Positions 27,508-42,500 of a DNA stretch of 64,000 bases are shown here, in pieces. The stretch comes from Branchiostoma belcheri (lineage: Eukaryota; Chordata; Leptocardii; Amphioxiformes; Branchiostomatidae). How positions within the stretch are numbered: position 1 is the stretch's first letter; each line of letters begins with the position of its first letter. The position numbers and the translations under genes were made by a program. The stretch covers positions 23,648 through 87,647 of the forward strand of contig NW_017804054.1 of NCBI RefSeq assembly GCF_001625305.1, in the 5' to 3' direction. The notes beneath the pieces are model-generated. The model saw nothing but the letters and a program-made list of their open reading frames with translations. It was not told where the DNA came from and searched no databases.

Positions 27508-30500
27508 AACGCCCCTGAAAACATAACCTTCTTGGCGAAGGTAATAAAATAATTCTATTCTTTTATTATACTGAAAAGTGGAATAATGTTTTATTATACT
27601 GAAAAGTGGAATAATGTACATAACTTTCTTGAGGTGGCAGATTTGTTGAATGAATAGACTCTAAACTTGTTTTCCATTTTCTTGACAAATACTTGTACTG
27701 ACCCAAATAGGAACAAGCCTGTTATTGGTCCTAGCTGTCAATGTTGTCTAGTATCCTTATAGGTTTGCCCTGGTTTTTGTCACAGTATAACAGTTCAGGT
27801 GATACATCATAGTCTCTTGTAAATGAACATACCGGTAGGTCTATTGATCAAATCAATTAAACAGTCCAAACAGAGTCCAGTGCACTCCTACAACCAATGA
27901 AAGGGCATGTTTTATTCCTTGTGCAATATAATTACACACATAATGCAGTGGTCTACCCTACAGGAGATAGAGAAATCCATAAGCAGTAAATTGTCTTTTT
28001 TTTTTTATTGATCTGAAGGAGTCCATGAAATCAATACTGTAACAGTACAGCCACAGAAATTTCACTTGTTGGCTCTTAGATTAAAAAAAAATACTGTATT
28101 GTCGAATTCGATAAAAGCAACGTGAGGACTAAGTCTTGGCACACGTATTTTCAGGGAGTCTAATAAAAGTTTTTCTCCAAGCATTCTATTTTCATCTTGT
28201 TCTCTTTCTTGATCTCTACTTTAAAATGTCTTCCTTTCCCCCCAGGTATCTATAGTGATTGTGGATGAGAACGACAACTTTCCCAAGTTTGACCTCTTCA
28301 CCCAGACAGATGTGAGTGTGACGGAGGGTCCCATGACTCCCAACGGTTCAGCTATTGCCCGAGTCCTCGCCAGGGATCCTGATGATGGGGACAATGGAAG
28401 GGTGAGGGAGTTACTTGGAGAATTATTATAACATAGTTAGAATGGACCGCTCTGGAGCAGAAACTTCTGTGTTGTATTGGCCATGATATTTCTGTCTACA
28501 AAACCTTATTTGGGTTTCGTATGTGGTTTTTCTGGTATTTTAAACTCTGGTTAGAGGGTTGTGTTTGATTTGAACCATTAGGTGACATAGTCAATTGTTT
28601 TTTTAGATCATTTTTTACATTTATCATTGTCATTTTTGACAGGTGGAGTACACTATAGAAACTGGGAATGAGCTGGGATACTTCAGAGTAGAGAAGACAG
28701 AGTCTGGACATGGCATCATCAAGAACCTACATCCACTAGACAGGGAGGAACAGGAGGAGTACAGGCTCAGGGTAGGGAGAAATTTGATAGTGTGTTACAG
28801 AAAGTGCAGTACCATGTGGAACTGAAAGAAGGCTCTCCTGACTATAAGATGGCAGAATGTAACATTGACTGAGCTGCTCTCCTGACTATAAGATGGCAGA
28901 ATGTAACATTGCTGCTGCCTATGAAGATCAAGGTGAAAACAGAGTCTGGGGTCCAAATTTTAGGCTTGGTACACTCCATAAAGAGTGATTATAGTCAGAT
29001 TCAAGTATTCCTTCCAGTTCTCTTTCTTGGTTTTTACAGAGAAGGAAATAGATTTGTGTGGTCCAATGGTAATATCATTTGAAGCTACTAGTGGAATAAA
29101 ATCTTCTTGAGAATAGTGGTCAAATTTCCTTGTATGGCTTACTTTCTAATATAATGCTTAGATTAAAGTGTGTAATGCTTACTAAATAGAATGAAGGGTA
29201 TTTCTGAATGGTGTTTGAAAAAAGATGCAACTATCTGTAGACAATGTTCTCAGGCATAACACTGTACCTTTACCAACTCATCACATTTTTTGTTACAAGT
29301 CAAGTCAAAGTTTATTGCACATGTCAACAATTGTAACAGGTACAATGTAAGACCGCTATTGATTGTTCCATGTTTGGTTGGCACGACAGGTTGTTGCATG
29401 TGACCAGGGCAGCCCACAGCTGTGTAACAATGTGACAGTTGTGATCACCCTGGAGGACATCAATGACAACGTCCCTGTCTTTATCTTCAATTCCTCCTAC
29501 CAATACAACGTCTCAGTACAAGAGGTCAGAGGCCACTGAGTTATGCCATTTTTGCTACAATGTACCCATCATAGAAGAAGAACTGGTTATTGTTTCACAA
29601 ATTCACACACATTCAAGTACAGTTTTGTAGCTCATTGTTCAGCCTAAATTCAATTTTCAATTTTAATTTTATTCAATTTGACAAAATCGTACAAAGCAGG
29701 AATTGACTAACGCACCCCTGAATTGTGCTTTGATGTTTCCTTGCAGAATGTAGGAGGTGGCACTACAGTGACCCAGGTTCAGGCCATGGATATTGATGCT
29801 GGAGACAATGGCTTCCTTTCCTATTATATCATCAATGGGAACGAGGACTCTATGTTCAGGTGTCTGGCCAATTATGAACTTGCAGTAGAACTGTATTGAA
29901 TAGTTTGGAAGGTCCCCTTTGAACTTTCATCATTGCAGTTGCAGTACTATATGCAACCAAAAGGAAGCTCTTCTGACTAAGATGGCAGCATTTACCTTTG
30001 ACTGAGGTGATGCTGAGTTTTGTACATTGACAGAAAGATGATTCAAGTCTTAACAACTGAAAAAGTTTACTACATTGTACCAACATATTCATTTTGCAAG
30101 AGAGTTGCATAGTTATCATTTTGGTCTGTGTTTGTGTCAGGATGGACAGGTTGTCAGGAGACATCACCACACGTCCCAACTCACCCGACCGTGAGACCAA
30201 GGATTTCTACAACATGACAGTACTGGTGGAGGATGAGGGGTCACCGCAGCTACAGGTGCAAACTGTTATAACAACTGTAATGGTTGCAAATTAAAGCTAT
30301 ATAATTGTTTGAAGGGCAGTTGTACTCAAGCTATTAAGAGAGATACATATGCAGGGGTCTGTTATAGTTCTTACTGCCCAATGTTTTGTTATAGCCAGAT
30401 ACCACAACATTACCAAACATAATCAACGCATAGTTTGAGTCCTGTGACCCCCAAAAAGTAAGGTGTATAAAGAATTAGGTTATGTGATACATTTCCACAG

Positions 30501-33500
30501 ATTTACAAGCCAAAGCCACTCTTTTGCCTGGCTAAGTATTCTAATAGAAAATGCGGTCCGTATTGTGAATATGTTGCAGCTTTTTAAAGGAAGCTAGTCT
30601 GATTCAGTTATCTCAACAGCCAATCAGCAAGGAAAACCACTGCCTGCAAATTGGCCAATCAGGCCACTGCATATGTAGAAATGCTGCATGCCTATTGGCT
30701 CTCACTCTTCTATACCGTCTCTTCCCCACTTCAGGCATACACTCAGGTGTTCATCTACATCCTGGATGAGAATGACAATGCCCCTGTGTTTGAGTTTCCC
30801 ACCTACTCCTACACCCTGAGGGAGGGGGAGGGCAGTGCCGGTATCTACATCGTGGACATCAACGCTACAGACATTGATCAGGGACAGAATGGCCAAGTCA
30901 TCTTTGACATTGCCAATGGGAATGATGGCAATGAATTTGAAATTGAACCTGACACAGTAAGAACCTTTGAAACCTTGTCTTGGTTGTAATCCTTTAATTT
31001 AAGTAATACTGTTTGAGGCACTTCTATGTCATTGTCCCTGACTTGAACAGACGTCATAATTTGTATTTTGTCTGTATAGAACCCCAATTTCCAACAAGAA
31101 ATTACACAGAAGGGAAGATGTATAGACCAATTTGACATTTCTAGACTTTGAAGCCAAGATTTTTTCCTGCCTTGAGGTTACCACTACTGTCTGTTTTGTG
31201 CAGGGGAAGATCAGGACTGTGAATGAACTTGACTATGAGAACAGTGCAGGAGAGTACCGACTTGCTGTGACTGCCACAGACCAGGCACTTGATGTGAACA
31301 AAAGGAAAACTTCCACAACAACTGTAAGTACTGTTCTATAATGTGGGTGTTCTAACTTAAATATTCTCTTATATTGACATCAATGTAAATCCTGTATAGA
31401 ATGAGGGATTGATGCATTGGGGCAAGATGTTTATCACAATATCCTTACAGTTTCTTTTTTTAGCTTAAAGAAGTAGTCTAATCTGTATAGAGGGAAAGCC
31501 TGCAAGTTTTACTTTGAGATGTAGAGTAACACAAACAGCTATAATCAATAACAAAGTCCATACCTGACCAGGTGACTATCTTTGTGAATGACATCAATGA
31601 TGTGGTCCCACACTTCCTGAGAGAACAAGTGGGCCCCATCAGGATGGCCGAGGGTCTGTTGGGGTCATTTGTGGGCAGCTTTCCTGCACTGGACGAGGAT
31701 TCTGGAGACTTTGGCAAGATTGACTACACAATTTTTGATGGAGATGAGGATGGTGAGTTTTCTGAAGACAAATTCCCTTGCATGTTATATAACTGTTTGT
31801 GTACAAATAAACCATCCCTGTCCCTGGTGCTGAACAACATTCACACATGCACCATCCCTGTCCCTGGCGCTGAACAACATTCACACATGCACCATCCCTG
31901 TCCCTGGTGCTGAACAACATTCACACATGTACCATCTCTGTCCCTGGTGCTGAACAACATCCACACATGCACCATCCCTGTCCCTGGTGCTGAACAACAT
32001 TCACACATGCACCATCCCTGTCCCTGGTGCTGAACAACATCCACACATGCACCATCTCCGTCCCTGGTGCTGAACAACATTCACACATGCACCACCCCTG
32101 TCCCTGGTGCTGAACAACATTTACACATGCACCATCTCCGTCCCTGGTGCTGAACAACATCCACACATGCACTATCTCTGTCCCTGGTGCTGAACAACAT
32201 TCCCACATGCACCACCCCTGTGCCTGGTGCTGAACAACATTCATAAACTATTATAAAGTTCATTGCAATTTCAAGAGCTATATAAAGTTGTTGGTCCATA
32301 CATGTATTGTCAATGGTATTTTGGTAGTCTGACATGAATCATGCTTCTATGTGCCTCTCCTGCAGTTTTTTCAGACAGTCTTATGGCTCAACACAGTTGT
32401 CCAATAGAACTATCTGGTATGTTAGTTATTCCCAATCTTCATTGGTCAGTTTGTTTATCCGTCATTCAGCTGATTGGTTGTTTGTACCCTCCTGTCAGAT
32501 GAGTTCTACATCTCCCTGCTGGACGGTGACCTGAAGGTGAAACAGGGACTGGAACTGGACAGAGAGAGGACGGCTTTCTACAACATCACCCTACGGGCAC
32601 AGGACAGGGGACGACCTCCTCTCAAGGGCTTTGTAAGATTTCTTCTTTTCACACTGAACGTTGTTGTCTTGTTTTGTCAAATTATTTTAAAAAGTGATAG
32701 GAAAGTGATAGTTGTCTCTTCATCATCCCAAACAATTTTCCATTTTACGTGAAGGGCATCATAAGGTTTTTAGATTTTTTTTTCAAAGTAAAGTCTTCTA
32801 AATTTTGTACTAAGATCTCATTTTGAATCCTATTTATTAAAAAAGTATTATTTCACAAATTCTTGAAATTGAACTTGAAGCATTATCTGAGTCATGTTAA
32901 GATCTTCCTATATGCTTTTGTCTGGCTCTGCATAATTTTTCTTCTATCACATTTTAAAAATGTTCTACAGATGACTGTCAGTATAGAGGTTCTGGACATC
33001 AATGACAACGACCCTGTTTTCCAAGACCTGCCGTATTACTGCAGAGTCAGTGAGAATTCACCTGTGGACACCCTGGTGTTTAAGGTGTCTGCAAATGACA
33101 CAGACGAAGGCAACAATGCCTTCATTACTTACAGCATCACCAGTGGGAACATTGGACAGGTCTTCAGGATAAACGGAACAGTAAGTACTGATTCTTCAAC
33201 AGCTATTGGCGGGACAGCCATTGGCTATCAGCCTTTTTTCAGTTAATGAACTCGTCATTCTTTTGTTTATTTTGGAGAATTGCCTTTGCATTGCAATGTT
33301 GGTTATGTTGTGTTAAAGAACAAGCCTAACTCCTTTTCAATTACAATGTTTCAGAATGGAGAGATCTATGTGAATGGCCTGCTAGACAGAGAAGTCATCC
33401 CACAGTATACCCTGACTGTCACAGCTAGGGACAACCCCAAAAACCCTTCACATGTTAGAAGGGTAGGTCACTGGTCATTGCACACTTACATAAGTAATAT

Positions 33501-36500
33501 ATGTACACCAGGACACACCATCTGAATATCTTGTTTCACTATATTCTTTCTTGGCAAAGTATATGTAAACTGTATGATATAGTCTAGTCTTTGAGCTTGA
33601 ATATGTTATGCTTTCCCCAGAGCCAAAGGCAAGTAAAGTTTAAAGATTTTTGTATAGCTTAGTCTGCCAATTTTAAGTGTTCCCTTTCTTCTCTCCAGGA
33701 TGCTACACAGGTTTACATCACAGTGATAGATGAGAATGACCAGAGACCGAGGTTTACCCAGCCGCTGTACAGGGGCAGGATCTCTGAGAACTCACAGGCA
33801 GGCACAGCTGTAGACATGGTGATTATTACTGCATGTCATTCATGTACCTGTCCTTGGTGCTGAACGCCAGCCACACACAACATGCCTGTCCTTGGTGCTG
33901 AACACGCTCCACACATATCTGTACAGGCAGACATGTATGTCCTTAGTGTTTAACACAATCTACCCACAGTAAGTAAACTTACTTGTCCCTGACAAAAAAC
34001 ATCTATGTACACACAAAAGACCTGTCCTTGGTGCTGAACACTATCTACACACAAGTAATCTTATCTGTCCCTAGTGATTAAAACCATCTACGTACACCCA
34101 GAAGACCTGTCCTTGGTGCTGAACACCACACACACACACACACACACAAACACACCTGTCCTTGGTAGTTAACATCATCTACACACAAGTAAACGCATCT
34201 GTCCTTGGTGCTGAATTCCATCCACTTGCTAAGGGGCTTCCATGTCTTCTGACACATGAGGCAATCAGAACATTCCAGCATGTTCAGTCAGCAGCCAGTC
34301 TCTCTGCATCCTTCCAGGTTAGATTTTCTGCTGCATGCTTAATATTCCAGTAGAAAATGTTTCATTACAAGATATTAGGGAAACTTAAAGAGATCAAGAA
34401 AAGATAAACTCTCTACTTTTGTTAACAGAGTGAAGACATCCTGGCAGTTGATGCTGATGCCACAACCAATGCAGAAGTGCACTACTCCATCTTTGGCAAG
34501 GATGCACGATTCTTCAGGATAGACAGTGTCAAAGGTAACACTTTCTCAGCTCAAATCTTTAAAAGTATTTATTCTCTCTAGTAAAGCTTTGATAAAGTTT
34601 CTTTCAAGTTTGTGGACTAGGACAGAAATTATTATGCTGAAATTGTGCTGAAATTAAAAATCAATTTAAAGTAGTACTGCACGATCTAGTAAAATGTTAA
34701 AGTCTCACCTTAACTCTAATTAGAATGTTATCCTTACATGTTTGATTGTTCTACAGGTGAACTGTTTGTGAGGGATGGCAGTTTGCTAGACAGGGAGACA
34801 GTTGGCAATGACCTCAGCTTTACTGTCATGGCAGCCGACCCTGGTGGACTGAACGAGTCCGCTGGGATATACCTGGAGATCCTGGATCAAAATGACAATT
34901 CTCCCATCTTCACATCAACACTCTTCAGAGCAAATGTGTCTGAAAATGCTTTTCCAGGTTAGGAGAATATTTGCTACCCTAAAATGCTCAGTGGCATCAG
35001 ACAGTCATTGGTTTACTGCTGTAAGTTATAAAGTTATATACATCAAGGAAGAATTTACAGCTATTGGGGCATTTCAGTTTCAATGCATTCTCTCCTAAAG
35101 TACTTCTATTATTTTTCACATGTGCCAGCAACATTTCTACCCAGTTGCTATGTACCAACCTCATCTGTTATAATACAATACAATCTATGATACTCACATG
35201 AATTTTTGCATAGTTTTTATGAGAACAAAAGCAACCAATCATAAGACAAAAATTACATTCTTCTCCCCCAAGGAACCTCAGTGACCAGAATCCAGGCTAG
35301 TGACCAGGACGATGGACTTAACAAACTCATCACCTACCGTATAGAGAGTGGCGGGCAGGACAAATTCACCATCAACCCTGAGACTGGTGTCATCCGCATC
35401 GCTCACCGACAGGCCCTGGACAGGGAGGCACGCGACCAGTACGTGCTGGTCGTCAAGGCGACCGATCACGGCATCCCCACGCGGTCCGGAACCAGCACGG
35501 TTCTAATCGAGGTGGAGGATATCAACGACAGCGCGCCTTATTTCCTACAGTACATCCACACGGCTACTGTTTCAGAGAGTATGGAGGTAGGGAGTTGGAT
35601 CATCAATGTTACAGCTGTGGACCAGGATCTCAACAGCCTGCTGGATTACTCCATCACAGCAGTGGTGGCCACAGATCTACAGGGGAACCACATTGTGAAC
35701 GGGATGGGCTATCTGGACTGGTTCGGTGTGGACCAGTTTGGGGGAGGGCTGTTTGTGAACTCCACCCTGAACAGGGAGAAGGCAGAGGTGGTGCAGCTGA
35801 CTATCGGTGTGGAGGACCTGACATCGGACGTGCCACAGAGGGCACGCAGTGGGAGGGATGGTAAGGACTGCTTCTGTTGTTTTTTATCAGTGGAAACTGT
35901 GTTTAAAGGTATTAACGTATTGGCCTATTGGAAAAGAAGAAGGTCCCTTTCCACTCCTTGTGGAGCATAGGGGTGGTGCCAATCTCCATTTCTGTAGCCC
36001 TTGGGCCACACAGTTATGCAAGCACTACAGCAGGGGGCTAGGCCACTGGTAGTGTTGTGTTGCTGGCCTATTGGACCCATTGCAAAATCTTTTACAGGCC
36101 TGACATACCCACCTGTCTTTTTTTGTTCATTTCATCCTGCTACATGTATTATCACAGAGTTACTGTACATCACTGTGAACTGTTGAGATTGTGATAAAAA
36201 CAGTTACTTATTATCTTCTGAAATGTTCTGAAATTGCTGTAATTCCTGAGGCCAGATCAGTGAAAATTTAAATCCTGTTACATGTATTGATAAGTATCTA
36301 TTATTATCATTGAGAAAATCTCTATTAGATGTGTTTTATAGAGTAAGTAAAGATTACTTGTATGTGTATACATAATATGGTAATAGACCACCTTTTATGA
36401 CTTTACACCCCAGCTCAGGTGACGATCAGTATCATCGATGAGAACGACAACACGCCGACCTTCCAGCCGCCTGGCGTGGCGTTCTACCAGGAGAGGATTC

Positions 36501-39500
36501 TGGAGGAGGTTCCTGTAGGAACGGTCGTCATGAGTATCATTGCAACGGATGCCGACAAGGGGAAAAACGGAATCATCACCTACAGGATTGTCAACGGCTC
36601 GCTGGCTACAGAGTTCTTTGCCATCAGAGACAAATATCTGGGTATGTTGGACACAGCAGCTTTTGGTGAAATATATTGAATACTTTTAGAAGCGTGCAGA
36701 GTTCAGAACTTGGCTGTTGTTGCTTAATTGACGTTCGTACCACTGAAAGGGCTCGCAGTCCCATTTAGCCCTGATCCACAGTACATTGTACATGTACATG
36801 CATGTACATGTCAAGAAGAGCTAGGGAAATTTGTCTTCACTGTCACAAACAGTGGAAAACTATTTAGCTCTTCAGTGAGCTAAGTTGGTTCCAGATCAGC
36901 TTCATCATGATCATGATAGTTCTTCTTTCTTAGAAGAAGTCTTCATGATTCAGAAGCAAAATTCTAAACTGTAAGTTTATATATAACACTGTAATTCCTG
37001 ATTTATTTTAGGTACTTAATATGTATGTTTGCAGTCACTTCTGTACCCCAAACTTATTATTACTGTTAACAACTTATTTGCCAACTTTCTTTTTCTGCAC
37101 CTGCGCCACCGTGAACATATAGTTCTGTAAACACGTCCATTTTTCTCAGACTGCAAAGTTTTGCTGCTGTGATCATTAAGTGAATTACAGTATTATGAAA
37201 CATACACCCCTCCCCAGGCACTATCACAGTGAGCAGACCTGTGGACCATGAGCAGCACCAGTGGGTTAACTTCACCGTGCAGGCCGCAGACGAGGGCAAG
37301 CCTGTCAGGACAGCTGACATCCCTGTCTCCATAGAGATAGTCGACATCAACGACAACAATCCCATCTTCTCACTCAACAAATATCAGGTCAGAAACACAC
37401 TTGAGAAAGTATTATGTATTTCAATAAGTCGACTTCTATAATTGATAAAAAAGAACTTCAGACAAGATTTTTCCAAGATAAGGCCACACCAATTTAATTT
37501 CTTGGTTAACGGATTTTTGTAGAAAAATAATGGAGCGGGCGGGCGAAAAAAAATAAAAATAAAAACAGGCCTAGGCATCCTATTATGGCCCAAAATGGTT
37601 CGATAGGAGCCATGAAGTCAACACACCAGGCTGGTTCAAAATTTAAACAATGAATTTTGAACTTATAATGATACCATTGCATTGAAAGATGGAATAGTTG
37701 TAACAACTAGGATGAAAAGGACTGTTTTCAACTGTTCAGGGCAAAATATGAGCATTTTACACTTGATTCTAAATTTTTATTTTTATTTGCAAATCAGAAA
37801 AAAATGAAGCGGGCGAATCCGTTAACCAAGAAATTAAATTGGTGTGGCCTAAGGGAGGAAAGGAGTAGAAATAGAAATTAGTACACAAAAGGCAAACAAA
37901 CATATACTATTAGATAACTGATTATAACATTGATACCATAGTTATGTTTATTGGTGAAATTCTTATGAGATGTCTGGTTTATAACCCTTCAGAAGAACTA
38001 CATTAAAGCTTGATATGTAGTTCTTCAAGTGTGGTATGAGTGTTCTATAGATGATGCTTTTCTGGTTGTGTGTTTGTACACTTACAGAACTAGACCGTTT
38101 TACAGTTTATCCCTTTGTCTTCAGGCTTCAGTTTTAGAGAACCAGCCTGCTGGGACAGAGGTGCTGAGGGTGGAGGCTACAGACAGGGACAGTGGCAGCT
38201 ACGGCAGGGTGCAGTACCACCTGTCAGGGGCAGGGGGCAGGTTTACCATCCATCCTGACGAGGTACGTCACATTGTGGCACAGTCACAGTCTTCAAGCAT
38301 TGGTAGGAAAATGGAGTCAATAGATTCTTTTGGAAACAGTGTGGAAAAAATTGATATGCTTAAGTTTTTGAAGAATGTATACATGTAAGTTTGGGAGTAA
38401 ATGTAGTGTATAGTAGCGTGGATTCATTCCAGCTATTACTGGCATCTAGCATACTACAGTCATCCCTCAGTAAGACATCTGGAGTTGCACAGTTTATGTT
38501 TAGAACTTTTGACCCTGTGGACTTCTTCAAATGTACAGAGGCAAAGTGACACAGGTTCTCAAAATTCTCACTTTTATACATTTCCAGTGCATATCACCCT
38601 GAACTTTGGTAACATGATACCATACATGTCTTAGCTTAATTGACCATTTGAAATGTATTTACTACAAGATGTCTTCCTCATGTTTGACTTTCAGGGTAAC
38701 ATCACCCTGACTGAGCCCCTGGACAGAGAGAAGCAGACAGACTACCTCCTGAGTGTGACAGCCAGGGACAACACTGACGGGTTACCTAGCAACAGCAGGG
38801 AGAACTCAGTACAGGTGATGTCAGCACACATGCGCTGTCAATCATTTATCACTAGAAGTACCCCTTCCACAGGCATAGATAATTGTTCACTCCTACGTGG
38901 GAGAACATAAACTTACATACAAGAAAGAAAACTGAAGTGACGCTACACAAAATGCCTTAACTATGATGATGATGGGTGCAAAGTAACAAGATTTTACTTT
39001 TAGCTGGATTTTGCTTTATGCTGGATTTTGCTTTTTAGATTTTTACAATAATATCCGACCAAAATAGGTGTAAGGGTCTACCCTACTATGTGCTGGGCAA
39101 AATATATTGGATACATTCTTAACACATTCAGAACATTCATAATCTACAAGAAAATTTGATGATTTATTCTAACGTTATTGTTCTCCATGTTACACCAGGT
39201 TGTAGTGACAGTGCTGGATGAGAATGACAACACCCCAGAACCCTCCACGTCCAAGTTTGACTTCCGTGTGCCAGAAAACCAGCCGGCTGGAGAGTACGTG
39301 GGGACCATCCTGGCCAGTGACAGGGATGAAGGGGACAACGGCAGACTGCAGTTCTCCATCATCAAACAGGAGCCAAACCATGGTAGGGCAGACAGACAAA
39401 ATTTGTAGTCATGGAATCAAAGACACCCTGCAAAATGTGTCAAAGTATCATCACAGATAAATATCGAATGGAAATTTTGGGCCAGGCATGGTAATGGATT

Positions 39501-42500
39501 ATTATTTGTCATCTCTTATGATATGTTGTTATGATTTGTATTATGCTGTACATATATGTATCAGTTGTAGCCGCTACCAACCTTGTTGCTGCCTGGCTAC
39601 CACTTTTCATGCACTGTTGCATCCCAAAAGACATTGTGTCTTATTATGGAGCTAAAAACTTCTACCAGAATAGATGAACTTTCAAAATATGACTTGGTAT
39701 CTTTTGATCGTATGATAAGTGATGACCTCTCACATGCTGATAGAAATATTTGTGTTGGCGAAATATCTGATAATAGGTGACATGTCTATTGGTTAGGTAG
39801 CAATTTACACCTGGGTGGAGTGAGGGAAATCATGTGAAGGTAACGTTAATAGTTTCCACAGTGTCATGAACAGCAATATCAGGAATCAACCCCACAACCT
39901 CTTGATTGCAAGAACTACATTTACCACTCAGAACATGTTTATTGTGTTTCTCCACAGTGATGTTGTTTGAGGTAGAGAACAGTACAGGAGTGATTTCTTC
40001 AGCCAGGCTTCTGGACAGAGAGACTATGGGGTACAATGGCATTGTGGAGCTTACCATACAGGTGAATGGAACATTTCAAACATTTTGGAATGTGCATCAT
40101 TTGTTCACTTATAAATCACCGAGTGGATAAAAGCTTAAGTAAACTCAAACTAATTTTTGAGAGAGTCTACCACCCTTTCTTATTGTTAGGTATATGCAGA
40201 TGTTTCTGATCTAATAGATAGTTCTAATGAACCTAACTAACCTGTTGTATATTTTAGATATCTGATCTGGGTACTCCTCCGAAGATGACAAGGACAAAGG
40301 CAGTTATAAAGATCCTGGACAGCAATGATAACAGCCCATACTTCCAGCAGTCTTCCTACAGCCTGGCTGTGAGTGAGGATGAGTATGGGGGAACCTCGGT
40401 AAGTACTTTGCTGTGAACAGACGGCATTTCAGCACCAAGGACAGGCATACAATATGAAATAGCATCATAACCAGGGAGTAAGAACAGTCTGTTTTTGACA
40501 GTTGTTTTCCTTTCCAAATTCAACAACAAAGCTTTTGTTTTGCTATCTTGTCATTACAATAATAAAGAGTTGGATCTTGTAAATTTATATTGAGAGCAGG
40601 TCACATATGGAATATCAGCATTCTATACAAATAAGTACAAAAGTAATATTGGACATTGGACAGTCTGTTTCATCACAGGTATTTTGCCTTGCAAGTGTAA
40701 CAACACAACCTTCATTTTGCTGTGTTCCTGCTCCCAACTTCTGTTTCAGCACCAAGGACAGACATGTGCTGTACAACCATACACTACTATCTTTGATTTG
40801 ACTGTTTCTCAATTTACCACACACAGATCCTGGGTCTAGTTGCCCTGGACAATGATGAGGAGAACGTGCTGACTTATGCCATCACTGATGGAAATGATGA
40901 TGGAGACTTTGCAATAGGAGGTACAATCTACTACTTGATTTCTACATTCCACGATTTGACAGAACCTTGTTCCGAAGGATGGACATTTTGCTGTCTTGAC
41001 ACAAGATTTGAATTAGGTCGAATCATGCCCGGAACTGAGCATGGACTTACCGAGATGATATCTAAACAAAATCTGAGGCTGGGAAAAAACCTCAAGATTT
41101 CATTCTGAATTCAACTGTCACAATTTTGAAAATGTTATTTCATCCAGCAATGAAAATACATACACCGAAAAATAAAATGACAATGGAATAACAAATACTA
41201 TCTCAGGATAGAATATGAATCACAGTATACCACACTGAATATTGAAATGACAAGTTACCAATATTTTTTTGTGGGTGGATTTCAGCATCCACTGGTCATG
41301 TGATAGTAGCCAAGTCGCTGGACTATGAGACCAGGCCTGCATACACCCTGACTGTCACGGCGTACGACCAGGACGGGAGAAACGGTTCCACCACACTCCT
41401 GGTCGAGATTCTAGACGTGAATGACAACCCTCCTGTCTTCCTACAAGACATCTACAAGGTGAAAGTGATGGAGGATGTACCACCTGGTAAGTAAATTATC
41501 TTTTTTATTAGTTCTTAAGCAAGAAGAGATGGGAAAAGAAACAGAGGCAGACCTAAAATCACCTGGAGAAGAACTGTGACTGGTGACCTGGCAGACTATG
41601 GGACTATCCTGGCAATCAGTAAAGAAGGTGGCCAAGGACAGACCTAGATGAAAGGAAAGAGGTTTTTCATTTTGAAATAAAGGCTAAGCTTTAACTTCCA
41701 ACACCTAGGTTACAGAATTGGGACTTACCGAGATTTACCCAAACCCAGACTTACCCAAAGTTAAAGCTTAGCCTTTATTTAATAATGACTTGTACCAACA
41801 CAGATTAACTTTCATGCTAGGTTTTTCATTTATTTATTTTCAACAGGGAATCAATATTTACAGAAAGGAGAAAAAGAGGAAACAAAATGTTTCAATAACT
41901 ATTGATGACCATGTGTTCCCCCAGGTGCTCTGGTAGGACAGGTGAAGGCCACAGATGCTGACCACCTGACCCAGAACAAGAAAGTTCTGTATCACCTCAT
42001 TTCTGGAAATGTTGACGACACATTCAGGTGGGTGGACCAGCCATGCTGTTTTTTCAGCTGCTATGAAATTTGTCTGAAAGTTCAGAAGATGAAAAAACGT
42101 TTAAAAATGCCCTCTGCAGTATCTTTAGAAAAAGCCAGGTGGACCATTTTTGACCTTGACCTTTGTTTTCATAACAGCTACTTAAATACCAAATGTCAAT
42201 AAGATCCATCCACAACTACTCAAGTTATGACTTTGACATCTACCACACCACAGCCACTCCACCGGTACCATGGCCAACCCGAAAACATACCCTTGTGACG
42301 AAGGCAAATATAGTCACGTAGATGAAAGGTGGACCTGTGGGATTTGGTCTTGCTAGCAGTACTTGGCAAAACATTAAACTGTGTCTTCACTTCAAGTGGG
42401 CCAAGACAGTACAAAAAGAAATTCATCTATGTGACTTTAAATTACAGGATAGAGACAGAGTCAGGTGAAGTCTTCACCCAAGTGGCAGTAGACAGAGAGA

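Larger units (their letters stand above)
24051..28245. other. Intron 22 (4.2 kb, the largest)
   Basis: Contains a 190-bp tandem duplication (24166-24545), a GGCC MITE (25962-26174) and a repetitive element with octamer-like repeats and an (AC)n run (26637-27542). No coding exon was recognised. Confidence 0.6.

Noticed and set aside
31841-32335. Minus-strand Cys-rich repeated ORFs
   Set aside because: They run through the 40-bp minisatellite in an intron of the plus-strand gene; a period not divisible by three makes all frames look alike.
35595-35864. Gly-rich ORF in a second frame of exon 37
   Set aside because: It is an out-of-frame shadow of the EC17-EC18 exon, caused by its high G+C content.
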